A stretch of 32,080 bases of DNA from Actinomycetes bacterium (GTDB lineage: Bacteria; Actinomycetota; Acidimicrobiia; Acidimicrobiales; Palsa-688): NCBI GenBank assembly GCA_021808665.1, contig JAKBBA010000005.1, forward strand, positions 1-32,080. The letters are read 5' to 3'. Made by a program: the position numbers and the translations under genes. Positions within the stretch are counted from its first letter, which is position 1. Each line of letters begins with the position of its first letter. Below the pieces are notes generated by a model. It was not told the DNA's origin, did not search any database, and saw only the letters and a program-made list of their open reading frames with translations. Below are positions 21,182 to 29,662 of this stretch, one piece after another.

Positions 21182-23299
21182 GTGACATACAGGCTGGGGG
21201 TGGACGTCGGCGGGACCTTCACCGACGTGCTGCTGATAGAGGAGACCACCGGTGAGACGTTCCGGGTGAAGACCCCGTCCACCCCGCAGGACCAGTCGGT
21301 GGGGGTTTTGGAGGGCATTCGGAAGGTTTGCGCTCTGGGTGGTATCTCCCCGTCGGCGATCGACCATCTCCTCCACGGTACGACGGTCGCCACCAACGCG
21401 ATCTTGGAAGGTAAGGGAGCGAAGGTCGGTCTGGTTACCACCGACGGCTTCCGCCAGGTTCTCCAAGTGGCTCGCTCTTTCGTTCCCGGGGGCTTGGCGG
21501 GCTGGATAACCTGGCCCAAGCCGACACCGCTCGCACACCTCGAAGACACCGTCGAGATCCCCGAGCGGGTCGACACCCGCGGCAACGTCCTGCGGCCGCT
21601 AGACGAGGAGGCGACCAGACGTGCTCTGCGACACCTCGCCAGCCGTCAGGTGGAGGCGATAACGGTGGCTTTGGTGAACTCGTTCGCCAACTCCGACCAC
21701 GAGCGGCGCGTCGGGGAGCTTATCTCCGAGGTCCTGCCTGACGTGCCGGTGTCTTTGAGCTGCGACATCCTGCCCGAGATAAGGGAGTACGAAAGAACGA
21801 TCACTACCGTTGCTAACAGCTATGTGAGCCCGGTGGTTGGTCGCTACCTTCGCTCCCTCGAAGACCAACTCCTACACGGCGGTCTCGGAGCGAAGCTTCG
21901 TGTGCTTAGAAGCGACGGCGGCCTCGCCGGCGTCGCGACGGCCAGCGCAGCGCCTGTGAGCCTTTTGATGTCAGGTCCAGCTGGTGGCGTCGCAGGCGCG
22001 GTTTGGGCGGCGGCCCAGGCGGGCTACACCAACCTATTGACGTTCGACATGGGCGGTACGTCGACTGACGTCGCTTTGGTGCAGGCAGGAAAACCTCGTA
22101 TCGGCCGGGAGACGACGGTAGGGGACCTGACCGTTCGAGCCAGTTCCGTCGACGTGCGAACGGTTGGAGCGGGAGGCGGTTCGATAGCGCACGTTCCCCA
22201 GCTCACCAAAGCCCTTCGTGTCGGCCCCCAGTCCGCCGGCGCGGAGCCGGGTCCCGCCTGCTACGCGAAAGGGGGTGTCGAGCCGACGGTCACTGACGCG
22301 AACGTGGTGCTCGGCTATCTTCCTCCGGCGCTGATAGGAGGCGAGATGACCCTCGACGTGGCGGCTGCCGAAGCTGCCGTGGCTGGCATCGCCGAGGCCA
22401 TGGGTCTTGCCGACGCGAGGACGGCTGCTGCGGGCATCGTCGACATCGTCAACGAGAACATGTTCGGGGCGCTGCGCCTCGTGTCGGTCCAGCAGGGATA
22501 CGACCCTAGGGACTTCGCCTTGGTGGCTTTCGGTGGTGCAGGCCCGCTGCACGCCAACGCGCTAGGCAAGCTGATGGGGTCTTGGCCGGTTATTGTGCCG
22601 CCGTCGCCGGGTGTGCTGTGCGCCTACGGGGACGCAACTACCAGCCTGCGCAACGAGTCGGCCCGGACGTTCATACGCCGGTTCAACGAGACCAGCGACG
22701 GCGAAGTCACGGCACTCCTCGCAACGCTCGCATCCGAAACGCAGTCGGCTCTGGACGCCGAGGGCGTCGAACGCTCGGCTCAAACTGTGTCATGGCAGGT
22801 CGACGTGCGCTACATGGGGCAGGGTTTCGAAGTGCCAGTCGACGTCGATGCCTCCCAGCTCGGAGACGGACTTCTAGCTTCGGTGGCGAGACGGTTCGAC
22901 GCGGAGCACGAGCGGCTGTTCATGTTCGATTTGGACACCGAGCACGAGGTGGTGAACTTGCGGGCGGTGGCGCAAGCCCGAGCCGCGAATGTCAAAGCCC
23001 CCACGCTCAGCGCAGGGGGACCTGACCCCGCCGAAGCTCGAACTGCCAACATCAAGGTGTGGGTGCAGGGCCACGAGGAGGAGGCGGGGCTCTACGACAG
23101 GTCACTTCTAAAGGCCGGCAACGTAGTGGCAGGCCCGGCTGTCATTGTGGAGATGGACTCGACGACCCTCGTCCTGCCCGGCCACGCAGCGACGGTTGAC
23201 GCAATAGGCAACCTGCTGATCCGACCGGTAGAGCCTGGAACGCTCGACGCAGACAAGCATCTGTCAACCCAAACCGAAGCTCACCAAGGAGACCGCTGA
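21182..23299 (+). CDS. hyuA: Hydantoinase/oxoprolinase subunit A
   Basis: The product (705 residues) is the HyuA subunit of ATP-dependent cyclic-amide hydrolases (N-methylhydantoinase, 5-oxoprolinase) and of related ketone carboxylases. The actin-like ATP site is seen in DVGGTFTD (residues 8-15) and FDMGGTSTDVAL (about 287-298), with GAGGGSIAHV and the family markers LHGTTVATNAILEGKGAKVG and SGPAGGVAGA. The start is GTG 21182, set by AAAGGAGAT; an ATG at 21158 would put the Shine-Dalgarno inside the gene. HyuB follows after two bases. The ring substrate is not readable, but the carbamoyl-hydrolase-like gene downstream argues for a hydantoin-type ring. Confidence 0.92.
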   Translation: MTYRLGVDVGGTFTDVLLIEETTGETFRVKTPSTPQDQSVGVLEGIRKVCALGGISPSAIDHLLHGTTVATNAILEGKGAKVGLVTTDGFRQVLQVARSFVPGGLAGWITWPKPTPLAHLEDTVEIPERVDTRGNVLRPLDEEATRRALRHLASRQVEAITVALVNSFANSDHERRVGELISEVLPDVPVSLSCDILPEIREYERTITTVANSYVSPVVGRYLRSLEDQLLHGGLGAKLRVLRSDGGLAGVATASAAPVSLLMSGPAGGVAGAVWAAAQAGYTNLLTFDMGGTSTDVALVQAGKPRIGRETTVGDLTVRASSVDVRTVGAGGGSIAHVPQLTKALRVGPQSAGAEPGPACYAKGGVEPTVTDANVVLGYLPPALIGGEMTLDVAAAEAAVAGIAEAMGLADARTAAAGIVDIVNENMFGALRLVSVQQGYDPRDFALVAFGGAGPLHANALGKLMGSWPVIVPPSPGVLCAYGDATTSLRNESARTFIRRFNETSDGEVTALLATLASETQSALDAEGVERSAQTVSWQVDVRYMGQGFEVPVDVDASQLGDGLLASVARRFDAEHERLFMFDLDTEHEVVNLRAVAQARAANVKAPTLSAGGPDPAEARTANIKVWVQGHEEEAGLYDRSLLKAGNVVAGPAVIVEMDSTTLVLPGHAATVDAIGNLLIRPVEPGTLDADKHLSTQTEAHQGDR

Positions 23300-23301
23300 G
23301 C

Positions 23302-25185
23302 ATGGCAACGATCCTCACTTCGAAGCCACCGGCCAAAGCCGAGTCGGTGGACCCGGTCACCGTCGATATCATAGAAAACGCCCTCCGCAACGCCAGAGCC
23401 GAGATGGACGCGGTGCTGTTCCGTACTGCCATGTCACCGGGCATTCGCGAGCAGCACGACGAGTTCCCCCTCATCGCGAATCCTGAAGGGCTGATGGTGG
23501 TAGGCCAGTTCGGCCTTTCGATACCCGCGTTTCTCGACGGCTTCGACGGGACCGTCGAAGAGGGCGACATCTTGTTCACCTCCGACCCTTACGCGTGTGG
23601 GGGTGCTATAAGCCACGCGAACGACTGGCTCATACTGCTGCCCATCTACGTAGACGGTGCGGTCGTCGGGTGGGCAGCGCAGTTCGGTCACATGACCGAC
23701 GTGGGCGGGAAAGTACCGGGTTCGCTGCCAACTGACGCGACGAGCATCTTCGAGGAGGGCGTCCTCGTGCCGCCCGTCAAGCTGTACCGCAAAGGGGAGC
23801 TCAACTCGGAAGTCCTGAACCTGATCCTAAACCAGGTTCGGATGAAGGACTGGAACCGCTCGGACCTAAACGCTCTCGTCGCCGCGTGCCGTAACGCCGG
23901 CCGGCGGATACAGGAACTTTGCGCACGCTTCGGCACTGACATGTACCTCGCCACCCTCGACATGCTCCTTCAGCGCAACTACGACGCCATGAAAACGCTG
24001 ATCGAGACGACCATCCCCGCCGACGAAGTCCTCGACTTCACCGACTACGTCTGCGACGACGGTATGGGATACGGGCCGTACAAGATCCACTGCTCCATGT
24101 GGCGTGAGGAAGGCAAGCTGATCTTGGACTTCGCCGGGACCGACCCCCAGTCGGCCGGCTCCATCAACTACTACCTAAACGAGAGCCTGTACAAGATGTT
24201 CTTCGGGACGTACATGATCTCGGTGTTCGACCCGCAGATCCTCTGGAACGACGGCTTTTACCCGCTAGTCGACGTTCGCATCCCCGAAGGCTGCCTTCTA
24301 AAGCCCCGCTACCCGGCGGCGTTGTCGTGTAGGACGCACGGCCTCGGGCGGATCTTCGACATGCTGACAGGTCTGCTCGGCCAGCGCCAACCAGAGTTCC
24401 TGTGCGCGGCCGGGTTCTCGTCGTCGCCGCATCTGATGTACTCGGGTTACTACAGCCAGGGTGAGCGCGCGGGGGAGTGGTTCCAGCTCTACCAGATCGG
24501 CTTCGGTGGGATCCCCGGCCGGCCGTTCGGGGACGGTCCCGACGGTTACTCGCTGTGGCCAAGCTTCACCAACGTCCCTAACGAGTTCCTCGAATCGTAC
24601 TTCCCCCTCGTCATCGAACGCTACGAGACTGTCGCCGACTCCGGCGGGCCGGGCTTTTACAGGGGAGGCAACGGGATCGACGTCGCCTACCGCTTCTTGG
24701 AGGCGGGACAGGTGTCCATCCACGACGACCGGTGGTTCACATACCCGTGGGGTGTCAACGGCGGCCTGCCGGGAGGGCGGAGCCGGAAATGGCTCGAACG
24801 CGCAGACGGCACCAAGGAGACGCTCCCCTCCAAGTGTGACCGGGTGCATGTCGCCAGGGGTGACCTTTTGCACTACGTAACCTGGGGTGGTGGCGGCTGG
24901 GGTGACCCCTACGACCGGGACCCGAGCCTCGTCGCAAAAGAAGTGGAGCAAGGCCTCGTCAGCGCGCAAGGCGCTCTGCGCTACGGGGTGGTGCTCGACT
25001 CGCACGGTGGCGTCGACACCGAAGCCACTGTCGCCCTGCGCGAAAGGCTCCGCACCGAGAGGGGACCGGTCAAGCTGTTCGACAGGGGCTTCGACACGAT
25101 AGAAGAGATGCGGGAGCGCTGCCTGGCGGAGACCGGGCTTCCCGCCCCGCAGCCCCCGCCGACCCCGGCGGCAGCCGCCCGGTGA
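23302..25185 (+). CDS. hyuB: Hydantoinase/oxoprolinase subunit B
   Basis: The 627-residue protein is the HyuB partner of HyuA. It opens DPVTVDIIENALRNARAEMD and MSPGIREQHDEFPLIANPEG, typical of the family, followed by EGDILFTSDPYACGGAISHAN, GHMTDVGGKVPGS and the glycine-rich close GGPGFYRGGNGIDVAYRF, WGVNGGLPGGRSRKWL. Both subunits are needed for ring opening driven by ATP. AAGGAG at 23286-23291 serves the ATG. The TGA overlaps the GTG of the next gene (GTGA at 25182-25185), so the cysteine hydrolase is translationally coupled to this subunit. The last 15 residues are Pro/Ala-rich and dispensable-looking. Intact. Confidence 0.92.
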   Translation: MATILTSKPPAKAESVDPVTVDIIENALRNARAEMDAVLFRTAMSPGIREQHDEFPLIANPEGLMVVGQFGLSIPAFLDGFDGTVEEGDILFTSDPYACGGAISHANDWLILLPIYVDGAVVGWAAQFGHMTDVGGKVPGSLPTDATSIFEEGVLVPPVKLYRKGELNSEVLNLILNQVRMKDWNRSDLNALVAACRNAGRRIQELCARFGTDMYLATLDMLLQRNYDAMKTLIETTIPADEVLDFTDYVCDDGMGYGPYKIHCSMWREEGKLILDFAGTDPQSAGSINYYLNESLYKMFFGTYMISVFDPQILWNDGFYPLVDVRIPEGCLLKPRYPAALSCRTHGLGRIFDMLTGLLGQRQPEFLCAAGFSSSPHLMYSGYYSQGERAGEWFQLYQIGFGGIPGRPFGDGPDGYSLWPSFTNVPNEFLESYFPLVIERYETVADSGGPGFYRGGNGIDVAYRFLEAGQVSIHDDRWFTYPWGVNGGLPGGRSRKWLERADGTKETLPSKCDRVHVARGDLLHYVTWGGGGWGDPYDRDPSLVAKEVEQGLVSAQGALRYGVVLDSHGGVDTEATVALRERLRTERGPVKLFDRGFDTIEEMRERCLAETGLPAPQPPPTPAAAAR

Positions 25186-25841
25186 GCGGGCAGGCCAGCA
25201 CCTGGCAGGCCAGCATCGGGCTGGCTGGGGACTACGCCGCCGCCGGGTTCGCGTCTCGCATCGGGTGGGGGTCCTCCCCAGCGCTCGTCGTCGTCGACGC
25301 GGCTGTCGCTTACAGCGACCCGTCCTCGCCTTTGTACCTTGCCGGCGCGGACGCCGCCCTGGATGCCATGGCAGACCTCGTCGCCGCAGCACGAGAGGGC
25401 GGGCGGCCGGTGGTGTTCACCACGGTGCGACTGGAGGCCGGCGGGTGGGAAGCCAGGCACTTCGTGGCGAAAGTCCCGGCGCTCAAAGTTTTCGACCCTT
25501 CTAACCCGCTTTGCGGGTGGCCGGAGCGGATCTCCCCTGGCCCCTCGGATAGGGTGGTCGTGAAGCACTTCGCGAGCGCCTTCTTCGGGACCGACCTAGC
25601 GTCGGGTTTGACAGCCGGCGGGGTCGACACGGTGGTCGTAGCAGGATTCTCCACCAGCGGATGCGTGAGAGCTACCGCCGTCGACGCTCTCCAGCACGGC
25701 TTTCGACCAATGGTCGTCGAGCAGGCCGTCGCCGACCGGGACCCCGGCCCTCACCGGGCGAACCTGTTCGACCTCGACGCCAAGTACGCCGACGTGGTCG
25801 ACCTCGCCGAAGCGGTCGAGCACCTCGGGACGTGCGGATGA
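25182..25841 (+). CDS. Isochorismatase-fold cysteine hydrolase, N-carbamoylsarcosine-amidase-like
   Basis: The 219-residue protein has the catalytic triad of the isochorismatase-like amidohydrolases: D39 (ALVVVDAAVAY), K128 (VVVKHFASAFFGTDL) and C161 (FSTSGCVRATAVDALQHGF). Length and the 'F.tsGCVRaTa.DAl..GfrpmVv' block fit N-carbamoylsarcosine amidase and related carbamoyl-amino-acid hydrolases, which release ammonia and CO2. The GTG start overlaps the hyuB stop. In creatinine breakdown an ATP-dependent N-methylhydantoinase makes N-carbamoylsarcosine and this kind of enzyme uses it, so the gene order itself argues for a two-step ring opening and decarbamoylation. The exact substrate is inferred, not shown. 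Confidence 0.85.
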   Translation: MSGQASTWQASIGLAGDYAAAGFASRIGWGSSPALVVVDAAVAYSDPSSPLYLAGADAALDAMADLVAAAREGGRPVVFTTVRLEAGGWEARHFVAKVPALKVFDPSNPLCGWPERISPGPSDRVVVKHFASAFFGTDLASGLTAGGVDTVVVAGFSTSGCVRATAVDALQHGFRPMVVEQAVADRDPGPHRANLFDLDAKYADVVDLAEAVEHLGTCG

Positions 25842-25847
25842 ACACCA

Positions 25848-25887
25848 TGATCGACGAATGCCCAGTCTGATCGACGAATGCCCAGTC
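25848..25887 (+). repeat. Perfect tandem duplication of 20 bp
   Basis: TGATCGACGAATGCCCAGTC occurs twice in direct succession (25848-25867 and 25868-25887). The second copy is followed at once by AAAGGAGG, the Shine-Dalgarno of the next gene. Each copy carries an ATG; the second is in frame with the lyase but lies before the Shine-Dalgarno. Confidence 0.95.
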
Positions 25888-25904
25888 AAAGGAGGCGCGC
25901 GGAT

Positions 25905-26810
25905 ATGCCCGTGAACATCGTAGAGGTCGCACCCCGCGACGGCCTGCAGAACGACCCGGCCGACTTGCCGGCGTCGGTGAAGGCGGAGCTGGTGCGACGC
26001 TGCGTCGCGGCGGGCGCCCGGCGCCTGGAAGTGGCGAGCTTCGTCAGCCCGAAGGCAGTGCCAAAGATGGCCGACGCCGAGGAGGTGCTAGACGATCTTC
26101 GCAGCGGCGACCCGCTCGCAGCGTCGCTGATCGGGCTGGTGGTCAACGAGAGGGGTGTGAGCCGTGCGCTTCGCGCCGGCGTGGACGAACTGAACGCGGT
26201 AGTGGTGGTAACAGACACTTTCAGCAGGGCGAACCAGTCGACCACCACGGCCGAGAGCATCGCGGCGCTGGGTGACCTGATCGGCGCCGCCCGCAGCGCA
26301 GGCCTTCCTATAAGCGTGACGTTGTCAGCGGCGTTCGGATGCCCTTTCGAGGGTGAAGTCCCCCTCGGCCGGCTCCTCGACGTCGCCGGGCAGGTGGCGG
26401 CGGCCGGTCCCGATGAGATAGCCGTCGCTGACACTATCGGCGCCGCTGTGCCCGTAGACGTCAAGGAGCGTATCGGCGCTCTCAGGAGCGTCACCGGGAA
26501 CACAGCCTTACGAGCCCATTTCCACGACACGCGCAACACCGGCGTCGCGAACGCGTTCGCCGCCTACGAGGCGGGGGTCGACACTCTCGACGCGAGCCTC
26601 GGCGGGGCCGGCGGCTGCCCGTTCGCCCCCGGGGCGACAGGTAACGTCGCCACCGAGGACCTCGTCTATCTCTTCGAGCGCAGCGGCGTCGCAACGTCCA
26701 TGTCACTCGCCGAGGTGATCAGCAATTCCCGGTGGCTAGCCGGCGAGGTCGGCCATCCGCTGCCGGCGATGCTCAGCCGTGCCGGGCCGTTCCCCAAGGC
26801 TGCGGCTTAG
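25905..26810 (+). CDS. HMG-CoA-lyase-like enzyme
   Basis: The protein (301 residues) is a TIM-barrel lyase of the HMG-CoA lyase family, which splits 3-hydroxy-3-methylglutaryl-CoA or similar acids into acetyl-CoA and a keto acid. It has the opening EVAPRDGLQND (R11, D12), HFHDTRNTG with metal ligands H205 and H207, and the signature loop GGCPFAPGATGNVATEDLVY with C238. The start is ATG 25905, 9 nt after AAAGGAGG; an in-frame ATG at 25878 in the tandem repeat is unlikely. It is the last gene of the catabolic cluster. Paired with the CoA-transferase it could act on HMG-CoA or citramalyl-CoA; by sequence these are hard to tell apart. Confidence 0.9.
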   Translation: MPVNIVEVAPRDGLQNDPADLPASVKAELVRRCVAAGARRLEVASFVSPKAVPKMADAEEVLDDLRSGDPLAASLIGLVVNERGVSRALRAGVDELNAVVVVTDTFSRANQSTTTAESIAALGDLIGAARSAGLPISVTLSAAFGCPFEGEVPLGRLLDVAGQVAAAGPDEIAVADTIGAAVPVDVKERIGALRSVTGNTALRAHFHDTRNTGVANAFAAYEAGVDTLDASLGGAGGCPFAPGATGNVATEDLVYLFERSGVATSMSLAEVISNSRWLAGEVGHPLPAMLSRAGPFPKAAA

Positions 26811-26856
26811 CCGGCTGGCGCTTCAGAGGTCCGAGCCCCCGGACACGCCAGCCGGC
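26810..26856. terminator. Bidirectional terminator hairpin between convergent genes
   Basis: GCCGGCTGGCG (26810-26820) pairs perfectly with CGCCAGCCGGC (26846-26856), and an inner stem GTCCG/CGGAC sits in the loop. The structure spans the 12-bp gap and the last 11 codons of the ABC ATPase gene, so that gene's C terminus is part of the hairpin. It can stop transcription from both sides. Confidence 0.6.
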
Positions 26857-27524
26857 CCCCCGACGTCGGGGCCGAGGTGCACGACCCGGCTGTCGGTGAC
26901 GGCGAAGCGCGGGTCGTGAGTCGCGACTACCACCGCCACGCCGGGACTGACCAGCCCAGCGAGGAGCGACACAGTGTCAGCCGCGGAGGCAGCGTCGAGG
27001 TGCGCGGTCGGTTCGTCCGCGAGCACCAGGCGAGGTCGTGGGCCGACCGCACGCGCTATCGCCACCCGCTGGCGTTGGCCTCCCGACATTCTCCCCGGGC
27101 GCCGTCGGGAGTGGCCGGACATGCCGAGAGCGTCGAGGGCTTCGAACGCCCGCAGCCGAGCCGCGGCCGGCTTCCAGCCTGCCAGGCGCAGGGGCAGAGC
27201 GACGTTCTCCCACGCCGACAGCGAAGGTATCAGGTGAAACGACTGAAACACTATGCCGACGCTCCTGCGGTATTCGAGCAGTTCGCTCCCCTGTAAACCG
27301 GCCATGTCGTGCCCCCACGCCGTAAGCATCCCCGCTTGCGGTCGCAAAAGACCCGCGAACGCCGACAGGAGAGTGGTCTTACCCGATCCGCTCGCCCCGA
27401 AAAGGAGCGTGACGTGTCCCACCGGCACGTCGAGGTCGAAGCCCGACAGGACCGGCTGCAGCTCCGAGCGGTAGCCGACGCTGAGCCCACGGGCGCAGAT
27501 GCCCGCCTCGCCCGGGTGAGTCAC
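26823..27524 (-). CDS. ABC transporter ATPase, MacB/LolD type
   Basis: The 233-residue protein is an ABC ATPase with all motifs: Walker A GASGSGKT (43-50), Q-loop Q94, signature MSGGQ (146-150), Walker B RLVLADEPT (165-173) and the switch H203 in ATHD. The order resembles the LolD/MacB/DevA group, which pairs with FtsX-type permeases and usually serves export, lipoprotein release or mechanical signalling rather than import. Its GTG start overlaps the permease stop by 4 nt (GTGA). The last 20 residues (GPDVGGPAGVSGGSDL) are low complexity and lie over the terminator hairpin. Confidence 0.92.
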   Translation of the reverse strand: MTHPGEAGICARGLSVGYRSELQPVLSGFDLDVPVGHVTLLFGASGSGKTTLLSAFAGLLRPQAGMLTAWGHDMAGLQGSELLEYRRSVGIVFQSFHLIPSLSAWENVALPLRLAGWKPAAARLRAFEALDALGMSGHSRRRPGRMSGGQRQRVAIARAVGPRPRLVLADEPTAHLDAASAADTVSLLAGLVSPGVAVVVATHDPRFAVTDSRVVHLGPDVGGPAGVSGGSDL

Positions 27525-28576
27525 CTGCCCGCCCCGAAAGCTTCCGCTGGGTCAACCCTAGCTGCTTGGCGTACCACGAGCAGGCCGGCCAGGACACCTA
27601 GTGCCAAGGCCAGCGCCGGCATGGCCAAGTAGTCGACGGCGGGGACTTCGACGGGCATCGGGAACACCGGGCCCAGAGCGACGGCCAGGACGGCTGCCAA
27701 GACGGACGCCGCGGCGGTGACCACTACTGAGGAAAGCACCAGCTGTCCCGCAAGAGCCCACGTCGAGCCGCCGAGAGCTTTGATTACGCTCATCTCGACG
27801 GCTCGTTCGACCGCCGAGATGTAGGCGATCATCGAAATCACACCTAATGCTGACACCAAGAGGAGAGCTCCGATTGCCGCGACCGTCGCCGTGGCTTTGC
27901 CGACAGGCCGGTTGATGTCTTGGCGTATCTGGCTCATGTCGAGCAGGGCCGTGCCCGGCAGCCCCCTCGCGGGGTCACCTTTGACGACGACCGCCGAAGC
28001 CAGGTCCCGACCGTCGAACACCGCCCGCTGCAGCTCGCCGAGGTTCATCAGCACGACTGACTGCCCGGCGAAATAGGTCACCCCCGAAACGACCCCTGAC
28101 ACAGTAAGGCGAACACCGCCGAGCGTGACGGTAGCGCCGGGGGAAAGGCCCGTAGTGGAGTCCACGAGCACCTGTGTCGGCGCGGACGGCAGCGTTCCCG
28201 AAGTCGGCTCGGGCCTAGTTATACCGTCCGGCGTGTAACCCACCACGTTGGCGTCTAATACCCTGCCGTCGGAACGGCTGATCGTGTCGTGCAAAGTTAG
28301 TATCGGTTCTGCGGCTTGCACCCCCGCCAGGCGCGCCACTTGCCTAGCCGTGATGGCCGGGAAGGTGGCCGGCCCGTCGAACGGGCCGCTCGAACCGGCG
28401 GGCACGACGTAGAAGTCCCCTCCGATAGTCGCGAGCGTCTTGTCGGATCCGGCGTTCCACGCTGCGTTGACGCCGGCGAGGGTGAGGCTTATGCCGAGAA
28501 GGACCCCTACGGCCGCGACGGCGATCAGCGTGCGCTTCCAGTGGTACTGGAGCTCCCTAAGGGCGAGGCGGATCAA
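27521..28576 (-). CDS. FtsX-type ABC permease (DevC/MacB-like)
   Basis: The protein (351 residues from the TTG at 28576) has one membrane helix near the N terminus (TLIAVAAVGVLLGISLTLAG), a large outer domain of about 190 residues, then three membrane helices (TVAAIGALLLVSALGVISMI, VVVTAAASVLAAVLAVALG, LALALGVLAGLLVV). That is the FtsX/DevC layout. The stretch YISAVERAVEMSVIKALGGS is the conserved coupling region that contacts the ATPase. I place the start at TTG 28576 because it overlaps the Rieske gene's TGA (TTGA) and gives a normal N terminus (MIRLALRELQYHWKRT); an open frame reaching to 28693 would overlap that gene by 120 bp. What it exports is unknown. Confidence 0.85.
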   Translation of the reverse strand: MIRLALRELQYHWKRTLIAVAAVGVLLGISLTLAGVNAAWNAGSDKTLATIGGDFYVVPAGSSGPFDGPATFPAITARQVARLAGVQAAEPILTLHDTISRSDGRVLDANVVGYTPDGITRPEPTSGTLPSAPTQVLVDSTTGLSPGATVTLGGVRLTVSGVVSGVTYFAGQSVVLMNLGELQRAVFDGRDLASAVVVKGDPARGLPGTALLDMSQIRQDINRPVGKATATVAAIGALLLVSALGVISMIAYISAVERAVEMSVIKALGGSTWALAGQLVLSSVVVTAAASVLAAVLAVALGPVFPMPVEVPAVDYLAMPALALALGVLAGLLVVRQAARVDPAEAFGAGR

Positions 28577-29592
28577 GGCCGCTTGTTGCCAGTCGCGGCG
28601 GGAAGGAACTGCTGCGCCCAGTGACGGTACAGGCCGACCGGCCCATCGCCAGGGGCGAGGGCTGGGCGCAGCAGGTGGCGTTTGGAGCGCCAAACCTTTC
28701 GGTCCTGGTCGACATCAGCGGCCAAACCTGCAAGGGTGAACTCTCTGAGCAGCGGGGCGACCAGCACGGCTGGAATGCGTCGCAGTGCCGGCGGGGCGTC
28801 ACCGGTCCAGCTCTCGTGGGCCGCGACGCCCAAGCGGAGGGTCACTCGACCCATGCCGGCTGAGGTCGGCAGGACCCAAAGGCGCAGCCGAGCGCCTAGC
28901 GTTTCGACGTGCAGCTCGACCCTGGAGAAGCCGAGTCCGTGCACTGACACTTCGATGGATGCGCGCAGGTCCGGGGCGGGCGGCCAAGCGAGCCGCCTAG
29001 GCCGCTCGAAGGAGTAGCTCGCCGTGAGCAGTGGTCCGTCGCAGGACGCTCGTGAGGTCTCGCGGAGCGCTTCGTAGCCGTGCAGGACTCGCAGGTGGCC
29101 TAGATCGACGCTGTTCTCTGTGATCTCCAGGGGATGCCCGGCGAAGCTCGACGTCCTCCACCTGGGTTGAGACCATCCGTCGGTGCCGGCGGCGGGGATC
29201 GTCCATCCCGGCGTGTCGCTCTGGGGGTGTCGCCACGCGAGGACGACGCCGTCCAGTTCCGCTGCCGGCCACATCTGAAGGCAAGCCCTGGCCGGGGCCC
29301 GACCGCCGTAACCGGTAGAGACGCAATGCCCGTCGGAGTCGAAAGCGAACCCGTGAAACCCGCATATCAGCCTTCCGTCACGTGTCGAGCCGACCTTGCC
29401 GAGGTGGGCGCCTAAATGCGGACAGAAAGCGCCGGCCACCTTCGCCTGTCCGCCCTCCGAGCGCCAGACGACCAGTTCGTGCCCGCCGACGTTAGCGGGG
29501 AGCACGCCGTGGCGATCCAAGTGCACGCTGGCAGCCACTGCGAACCACCCGGCTGGTTCGGGCAGCTGACGGCTCGTCAAAGCTTCGACCAA
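28573..29592 (-). CDS. Rieske-type oxygenase, steroid-like branch
   Basis: The 339-residue protein is a Rieske non-heme iron oxygenase. The [2Fe-2S] site is FCPHLGAHLG (C57, H59) and CGFHGFAFD (C77, H80). The mononuclear iron site is ENSVDLGHLRVLHGY, with D163, H166 and H171. The short length and CPHLGAHL form resemble the branch with ketosteroid 9-hydroxylase-type and cholesterol-desaturase-like enzymes, but the substrate cannot be read here. The TTG at 29592 touches an AGGAG directly; a second TTG at 29580 sits 12 nt after it and may be the real start. It leads an operon with the permease and ATPase through TTGA and GTGA overlaps. No reductase gene is visible nearby. Confidence 0.85.
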   Translation of the reverse strand: MVEALTSRQLPEPAGWFAVAASVHLDRHGVLPANVGGHELVVWRSEGGQAKVAGAFCPHLGAHLGKVGSTRDGRLICGFHGFAFDSDGHCVSTGYGGRAPARACLQMWPAAELDGVVLAWRHPQSDTPGWTIPAAGTDGWSQPRWRTSSFAGHPLEITENSVDLGHLRVLHGYEALRETSRASCDGPLLTASYSFERPRRLAWPPAPDLRASIEVSVHGLGFSRVELHVETLGARLRLWVLPTSAGMGRVTLRLGVAAHESWTGDAPPALRRIPAVLVAPLLREFTLAGLAADVDQDRKVWRSKRHLLRPALAPGDGPVGLYRHWAQQFLPAATGNKRP

Positions 29593-29662
29593 CTCCTACC
29601 ACCCTTTTTAGCTCTAATCTTGGAGCTGAGCATATGCGAGCCCGACGCCTCAGCGCGCAGTG

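Noticed and set aside
24298..25392. 364-residue open frame on the - strand
   Set aside because: It lies opposite hyuB and the cysteine hydrolase, is Arg/Pro-rich and without motifs: a shadow of high-G+C codon use.
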